A DNA stretch of 64,000 nt from NCBI RefSeq assembly GCF_036323735.1, contig NC_086037.1, positions 61,914,002-61,978,001 of the forward strand, in the 5' to 3' direction. This document shows positions 57,995-64,000 of this stretch, one piece after another (position 1 is the first letter of the stretch; the number at the start of each line of letters is the position of its first letter). Source of the DNA: Rattus norvegicus (Eukaryota; Chordata; Mammalia; Rodentia; Muridae). A program made the translations under genes and the position numbers. Below the pieces are notes generated by a model. That model was not told the origin of the DNA and ran no database searches. It worked only from the letters and a program-made list of their open reading frames with translations.

Positions 57995-58128
57995 CCAGGC
58001 CACTGGTCTCCAGTGTGAGTGTGACACAGCACAACAGATTAACATTGGCGTTGTAAACAGTGAACTCCACAAACAGCGCTCTGGTCAGGGCGTCCAGCCA
58101 TCTATTGTCAAAGAGGTGTTGGAGAATC
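57995..58128 (-). CDS. Pkd1l2: Pkd1l2 exon, end of the polycystin (TOP) domain
   Basis: 134 nt, acceptor ctctgcag, donor GTGAGA. It encodes ILQHLFDNRWLDALTRALFV, then EFTVYNANVNLLCCVTLTLE and TSGL. RWLD-TRALFVEFTVYNANVNL is the diagnostic block of the polycystin extracellular domain between S1 and S2. A poly-C run of about 14 lies in the following intron, about 57913-57927. Confidence 0.97.
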
Positions 58129-59015
58129 CTGCAGAGGAGGGGGGCGCTTGGGTATCTTCATTCTCGGGAGGCTCCCTCCCCATGAACCTCTGGATGAGCT
58201 AGGGCGTACTGTCCAAACCTTCTCCTCTACTCTGATCCAGGCTATATGCTTAGCTTTCAGGGAGCTTGGGGGGTGGGGGAGACAGTCACCATTTGCCAGC
58301 CACAAGGCGTGTTAGCTTATAGAACAGAGGCTCTCAAGGGGGTCCCCAGTCAATATTTGGAGCATATGGTGAGTGCAGACTCTCAGGCTGTCAGGCACAT
58401 CAGAACATCTGGGTCAGGGTGCAGAAGCATGTGCTTGGATGTGCCCCATTCCCCGGAAGTGGAATGCTTTTGTTTTTTTTTCTTTTACATCAAAGAGCCG
58501 TAGTGTTCTAGAGGAACCCCATGAAGCACTAGGACTCAGGCGGTGGCTGCAACTGTGGAAGTTCCTCTGGGATGGCACCTTACATAGGATCAGGTCCTGG
58601 GGAACTCATCCTGGCGTAATTAAAGGAGCAATGTGCCCTGGGGTGGCAGAGGGAGTTGGGTTCAATTCCCCACTGCCACTTGGGTAAGGGACTAACTTCT
58701 TCAGGCCTTGGTCTCCTCATCCACAATGGCACTGACATCAGTCCCTCCAGATGGAGAAAATGAAATCACGCATGTGCACGCACATGCATGCTTAGCAATA
58801 CTAGCTGCAGAGCGCCTTGCCTCCCAGGTCTGGGGACGCGCCTGAGACACTTGGGGCCTGGAAATATTTGCTGGATGATTCGTGCTCGCCCTTCCCCTCC
58901 CACAGTGGCACGATCGAACTCAGCCTGGCCTTATTGTCAGCGCTGCACCTCCACTCCACCAGGCGCTCTCAACAAATGCCATCACAGAGACAGAAAGGAA
59001 CTGAGTGGCTCTTAC
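58129..59015 (-). other. Pkd1l2 intron within the TOP-domain coding region
   Basis: Unique-looking DNA with few recognisable repeats. No exon was found; the flanking phases (AG plus G) fit directly. Confidence 0.7.
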
Positions 59016-59343
59016 CTTGAGGCACTTTGGTGATCAGTCCCCAAGGGGACCACATAGCCTCCTCCCCCATACACGGCAAGTTTGCCCCATGTGGGATAAC
59101 CCCGGCGTCGGCTCTGGCTCTGGTACTGCCACACCTTAGGGAAGCCATCGCTGCTATTGTGGGCAGAGGCATTCCAGCCTTCTCCATAGTCTGCCAGGTC
59201 TTCAGCATCCAGGGAATATGGCGCACGGCATCCATCAAAAGAACCCCGTAACTGCCAGGCAACAGCGCAAGAGCTTTCTCGGACCCTTACTTGGCGAAGG
59301 TGGGCACTGCCAACCAACTTGGAGTTCCCGTCAGTGACAAAGC
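59016..59343 (-). CDS. Pkd1l2: Pkd1l2 exon, main polycystin (TOP) extracellular domain
   Basis: 328 nt, acceptor atctttag, donor GTAAGA. It encodes 108 complete codons from FVTDGNSKLVGSAHLRQVRV and RESSCAVAWQLRGSFDGCRA to VVPLGTDHQSAS. The two cysteines in ESSC-(x12)-C match the conserved disulfide pair of the polycystin TOP domain. NAS and NSS are candidate N-glycosylation sites, consistent with an extracellular location. Confidence 0.95.
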
Positions 59344-59511
59344 CTAAAGATGAGAACCAGGAGGGCGAGGGTAGTATCTGAAAGCCTTCTAACACATCCC
59401 AGGCTCCCCCACCCAGACGCGCATATGACCATAGGTGTATCCGCCACAGAGATAGACACAGTATGCATTCTGTTAGAACATGGCCCTGTCCCTTTAAGAC
59501 CCCGGGCACTT

Positions 59512-59690
59512 GGGCTGGAGAGATAGCTCAGAACACTAACTGCTCTTCCAGAGGTCCTGGGTTCAAATCCCAACAACCACACAGTGGGTCATAACCATCT
59601 GAAATAGGATCTGATGCCCTCTTCTGGTGTGTCTTCAGACAATGACAGTGTACTCACATACATAAAACAAATAAATCAATCTTTTAAAAA
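59512..59690 (+). repeat. B2 SINE
   Basis: B2 with a small deletion in the head (ctcagaacactaactgctc) and tail aaacaaataaatc. Confidence 0.9.
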
Positions 59691-59849
59691 AAGTCCCTGG
59701 GCACTCTTGAGAAGTCAGCGCCTACAGCCCAAAGGGATTAGGTCACACCTCCGTGCAGCTCTCTCTGGGACAGAATTGAGCAGTACTCTGTGCTGTGGTT
59801 TTATGATTTATGGTCCTAACCAGTACCCCTGCTCTTTGTAACATATGCT

Positions 59850-60000
59850 ATTCTGTATGTGAGTACACTGTGGCTGTCTTCAGACACACCAGAGGAGGGC
59901 ATCGGATCCCATTACAGATGGTTGTGAGCCACCATGTGGTTGCTGGGAATTGAACTCAGGACCTCAGTGCTCTTAACCGCTGAGCCATCTCTCCAGCCCC
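59850..60000 (-). repeat. B2 SINE (minus orientation)
   Basis: Reverse-complement B2 ending gctgagccatctctccagcccc. Confidence 0.93.
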
Positions 60001-61266
60001 AATGTACGCTATTCTGAATGAAAATCACATTATGCAAAACTTCCCACCCCCTAAAAAGCATATAAAAGTCTGATATGTCCTATGTTCTGGAGATTGTTCT
60101 TCAGATTTCTCAGAAGATTCCTCACAGGACTGCCCTGGGGATTTTCTCTGAAGGCACTTGTCTGGCCTCCTCCTTATCTCTCTCCACCCCCACCCCCACC
60201 CTGTGGTCTCTCTATGTAGCCCTGGCTGTCCTAGAACTCACAGAGATTCATCTGCCTCTGTGTCTCAAGTCCTCTGGGATTAAAGGTGTAGGCCGCACCC
60301 CACCTTATTCTCATCTTTAATGAAGGCCTCTCAGGCTGTAAAAGGAAGTCTTCCTTCCCTTTAAGGGCCTCATCGTGCTTGGCTCTCCCATATGCTGTGC
60401 CACTTTCTGTCTAATGATCTCCCTGTCTTGGGGCCCACCAGGGTCCTGAGGCCCTTTCTCCGAATAAACCTCACTGCTGAAGGGCAGTTAAGCGTCAGGT
60501 TCCTTTCCTGGACCAACCGCTGCCACACTATCATGAATATATCTAATCCACTCATCCTTCCTCACCATTAATCCATTCTGGACACTGTATGTTCCACATT
60601 CATTCTTTTGGGGGACCGCACCCCCACTCTGTCAGCCTAAATACCATCTGCGTCCTTACCAACCCTCACTTTCTAACAAGCTCCACATCCCAACAGTACT
60701 TCCTATCCCCCCTCTCCTGTATCCCTCATCTCTCCCCATCCTCCCTCTCCCTCCCCCCCACCCTCTCTTCCTGACTCCACTCCAGCCTCCACATCCTTCC
60801 AGAGTGATACTCCTTGCCCCACAGGTTTGCGCTGCTTCCTTGTGTCCAAACCTCCATGCTGCCTCTTCTCTACAAGGATAAAAGTGATCCTTACCTCTCC
60901 TCCACAACCTCCCCTCCCTGTCCCTTTCTTCCACACAGCTCCACACCCGCCCTTCACTCAGATACCACATAGTAGTCACACACACCATCTTGGAGTTTCA
61001 AGATGGACTTTGCAGTTCCATGGTTTGCCGGCATGACTAGTCCCACGTCCTGTCTCCTGCCTGTACACTGTATTTGCCTAGCCAGTTTAGGCTTCCTACC
61101 TCTTACACAAGATGATCGTCCGTGCACACCAGCCTTCTGACAGCCTGTCAAAGCCTATGACCATGCGCCTATTGTATTTTCAAGCTGTCTGTGACTTACA
61201 GCTGATCACACACAGTTACACGCACAAGAGGGGCTTTGACATGCTGTCTCGAGGCTAGGGGACTAC

Positions 61267-61452
61267 CTGGGTGATGACCATATAGGTTCTTCACAAGAGT
61301 GGTGTTGGCCCATTCTAAGAACCCTCTGAAGTCCAAAACAGCTGAAAAGCCTTGAGTGAAGCTCCGTTCCAGATGTCTGTTGAAGTGGTAAGCACTGGGG
61401 TCCCTTTGCCCGTAGGCCACCAGCAGCAGCATCCACAGGAAGCCCAGGTAAG
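61267..61452 (-). CDS. Pkd1l2: Pkd1l2 exon encoding S1 and the start of the extracellular loop
   Basis: 186 nt, acceptor ctttccag, donor GTAGTC. It encodes YLGFLWMLLLVAYGQRDPSA and then YHFNRHLERSFTQGF on to LYGHHP. YLGFLWMLLLVAYG is helix S1; the rest starts the S1-S2 extracellular loop (candidate glycosylation site NTT). Confidence 0.95.
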
Positions 61453-63552
61453 CTGGAAAGGATGCACAGCCTGGTCAGGCGGGTCCTTGACCAAGTCCAA
61501 AGAGGAAAGAGATCGCACATGGCTCAGAGCCCTGGAGGGCTTGCAGCCCAGCCCCCACTCTAGCCACAGAAACAACAGAAAGGAGGGACATGTACAAAGA
61601 GATCCTGCTACTTCCTCTCCACAGGCGCCTCCTTGTGGATTATTCAGATAATAATTTTAAGGCCTGGGACTGTGATGGAAGGTTCAGCTACTGTTTCTAA
61701 AGAAAACGTTTAGAACACAACCCAACCAGGGCATCATGCTCTGTGTTTCTTTTAAGCTCGGTCTCATGTCCGAGGCTGACTTTGAACTTGCTACGTCAGC
61801 GACATCGGCCATGATTTCCTGACCCTCCCAGCATCGGAATTATAGATCTGAGCCCTCCTTGTTTGACCTTCTCTTCAAAACTACTTATGCATTGTTCTTA
61901 TGTGTGAGTGTGAACATGCATATGCCACATCATGTGTGTAGGTCAGTGGATAATGTTGGCATTCTGTCTAAGCTCCACCCCCAGTTACCTAGCAACAGCC
62001 AGGTATGCTCCGCCCCATAGTTACCTGGCAACAGCTAAAAATGGCTGACTCACTCTCTCTTGTTCTTCCCTTTGTCCCTTCTCTCCCCATTCCCTTCCAC
62101 ATGCTCATGGTCAGCCTTTTCTCCTTTCCTCTTCTACTCTTGTTCTCTCATTAAACCTTTCCACGTGGAACCATGTTCGCTTGGTGTGGTTTGTCCGGAC
62201 GCGAGCCGAGATTTCTACCCTAACAGATAGCAGGCAGAAGTCCATTCCCTACTTCAACGATGGGTTTTAGGGAGTGAACCCAGATCATGAGATTTAAGCA
62301 GCAAATGGCATGGCTCACTGGGGATTGGCTGGGGATTGACTGCGGTGTCTGTGCTTGCTAAAGGAGCTCTCCCACTGAGCTAAACCCCAGAACCTGTTAG
62401 CTTTTTCATTTTCTTTATGTGTGTGCCGTGTATGCACATACATGCGGGTGCACCAAAGGACGATGTTGAGGACGATGTTGAGTGTCATGTTATAGTATAA
62501 CTCTCCACCTTTGCCCTTGAGACAAGATCTGGCACTGACCCCAGAGTGAGGCTGGCAGCCAGCAAGCGCTCATCATCCTCCACTAGCACTAGGGTTAAAA
62601 GTACACGCGACCACCTCTGTTTTTTTATGCAGGTGCTGGGAATCCAAACTAGGGTCTCGTGCTTGCAAAGTGGACACTCTTACCTACTGGGCCCCCTTCA
62701 GACCTCTATCAGTGTATTTATGACAGAATTGTCAAAATCAGGCACCTGCCCTGTGACATTGCTACCAATACAGAGATGGGGCAGACAGATACGATCTCTG
62801 TGCTCATGGCGTCTACCTGCTTACTGAAGACCAGCGGGGTCTTGTCTTTAGATCAGAAAGTCACACATAACAATCCAAGCAGGGTACAGATTCCTACTGA
62901 GCCAGACCTTCCAGCCTTGGGCTTGGGATCTGCACCAGGAGGCACCACCATCACCCAGTCCCCTGCTGGGTCTGAATGGACACCGATAATAATACTTCAT
63001 AGGAAAATTGAGGGAGTGGGTCCCAAGGTCTCAGACTTTTTCCTTTTCCTGTGGTATTTCCCTCCTGACCCATCTGCCTGGGATCACCTTGTTAATGAAC
63101 TATAACTACCACCCAGATCTGCTGCTTCAGGGGAATCAGGCAGACAAACTCTGAGCTTTGAAAGCTTCGGTTGCTCTTTGAAGATAAGCTCTAAGAGTTA
63201 AAGAACAGGAAGAATTAGCCAGAAGGGAAGGTAGGGAAGAGGGTGGCTACACTCTAGGTAGCTGAGGATAGGACAGAACAAAAGGTCTGGGAAGCAGCAG
63301 AAGCATCAGATCTTAGGAGCTGCAGAACCCTTGACCCTGGGAGGCAGGAGAGGGAACCCAAGTGGGTAGAGCCACAATAGGGAACTCAGACTTCATCTCA
63401 AGTGCTTAAAAGATTCCAAGCAGAAAGGAGAAGCCAGGACAAGTTGCCATGGACTGAAACTGAGGCCTAGAGGCAGCACGGGGCTCATCAAAGGACACTC
63501 GGTGTGTCTGCTCCAAGATGTACCAGGAACCCAGGTGTGGGAAGTTGCCCAC
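61453..63552 (-). other. Pkd1l2 intron
   Basis: Contains LTR-like copy 4 (61954-62225) and decayed SINE fragments (about 62240-62700). The stretch at 62750-63550 looks unique, with no coding support. Confidence 0.65.
61954..62225 (+). mobile_element. Solo LTR-like element, copy 4 (shortened)
   Basis: 272 bp from TGTTGGCATTCTGTCTAAGC to ACCCTAACA, flanked by GATAA (61949-61953) and GATAG (62226-62230), a 4-of-5 duplication. It has two X-box motifs, a reduced CT-rich tract, ATTAAA (about 62151) and the shared 3' end. The TATA region seen in the other copies is deleted. Confidence 0.82.
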
Positions 63553-63690
63553 CCAGGATCTCTCTGATGAGGGCAAATGCTTTCTGCTCCTTGAGGCGTG
63601 CGGTTTTCATCTTCTCAATGGCAGCAGCGGGAGGAGGCCGGTAAGCATCCTTGCTGCTGCGCCTCCGTGATTGGGACAAGACATGGGGAC
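63553..63690 (-). CDS. Pkd1l2: Pkd1l2 exon, cytoplasmic linker before S1
   Basis: 138 nt, acceptor gtccacag, donor GTGGGC. It encodes PHVLSQSRRRSSKDAYRPPP and then AAAIEKMKTARLKEQKAFAL-IREIL. It is basic and helical, preceding S1. The ten Pkd1l2 exons here join in phase to about 560 residues. PKD1L2 is a large polycystin-1-like protein (about 2,450 residues in human) with REJ, GPS/GAIN and PLAT domains encoded to the right of this window. The human gene is reported to carry a common null allele; these rat exons are all open. Confidence 0.9.
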
Positions 63691-64000
63691 CTGTGGACAC
63701 AAGGACACAAGAAACAGTCCCCCACGTGACAGGGAAACCAGGTGTTGTCACCAGCCATTCTGATAGGTGCACGGTGGCCCACCTATCGGATGTGCTCATG
63801 TCCGTCTGCCTACTCTGTCTCCAGCATTTGTCATCTACCTCCCAGCTGGTCTCATTTTTGACTGGATACCTAGGGTCTCCAGGGCAACACTGGTGACCTC
63901 TGTAAAAGACAAGGCAGATAGGGCCACCATTCTCCTATTTTAAATTCAGAAAGCCCAGAATTGCCCCAGACCCTCCAAGTCCCTTCCTGCCCTGCTCCCT
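63691..64000 (-). other. Pkd1l2 intron at the right edge
   Basis: No exon or recognisable repeat. The gene continues to the right. Confidence 0.6.

Larger units (their letters stand above)
59344..61266 (-). other. Pkd1l2 intron
   Basis: Contains B2 (59512-59690), B2 in minus orientation (59850-60000), B1 in minus orientation (about 60205-60310), a C/T-rich stretch (about 60660-60950) and otherwise unassigned DNA. ORFs over the C/T-rich part are compositional. Confidence 0.65.

Noticed and set aside
59016..59509. The first 55 residues of the ORF over the TOP-domain exon
   Set aside because: An acceptor (atctttag) before FVTDGNSK fits the phase of the preceding exon; the upstream part is intron and includes a B2 edge.

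Overview
The window is mammalian nuclear DNA and almost certainly rat (Rattus). It has split genes with GT-AG introns, two CpG-rich promoters and a dense SINE load: B1, B2 and, above all, eleven young ID elements with intact target-site duplications. High-copy, recent ID elements point to rat rather than mouse. The gene content and order (ATMIN, C16orf46, GCSH, PKD1L2) match the conserved block on human 16q23. There is no prokaryotic, viral-genome, CRISPR or operon-like content. I found no new multi-gene system; the novelty is in repeats and gene-structure details.

Layout. (1) 1-8440, plus strand: the last three coding exons and the 3' UTR of Atmin (ATM interactor, ASCIZ); exon 1 lies upstream of the window. 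(2) About 8440-16000: convergent intergenic DNA made of SINEs and microsatellites. (3) About 16000-27530, minus strand: the C16orf46 ortholog, with a 5' untranslated exon in a CpG-rich promoter, one small coding exon and one large final coding exon, giving 406 residues. (4) 27530-30850: intergenic, repeat-rich. (5) 30850-41600, minus strand: complete Gcsh (glycine cleavage H protein), five exons encoding a 170-residue precursor, with a CpG, GC-box and CCAAT promoter. (6) 41800-44340: intergenic. (7) 44340-64000, minus strand: the last ten coding exons of Pkd1l2 (about 560 residues), covering the whole six-helix polycystin channel module; the rest of the gene lies beyond the right edge.

All exon joins were checked by hand for splice dinucleotides and reading phase, and every adjacent pair is in phase. 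The four genes are functionally unrelated: a transcription factor and DNA-damage adaptor, an uncharacterised protein, a mitochondrial lipoyl carrier and a polycystin-family membrane protein. They are neighbours by synteny only.

The most interesting non-genic signals are four related LTR-like elements in Pkd1l2 introns, all antisense to the gene. Three carry RFX-type X-box motifs, and one runs into a tRNA-Phe-like primer binding site. A second signal is an ID subfamily in which a body substitution and a tail motif co-segregate perfectly, in 4 of 11 elements.
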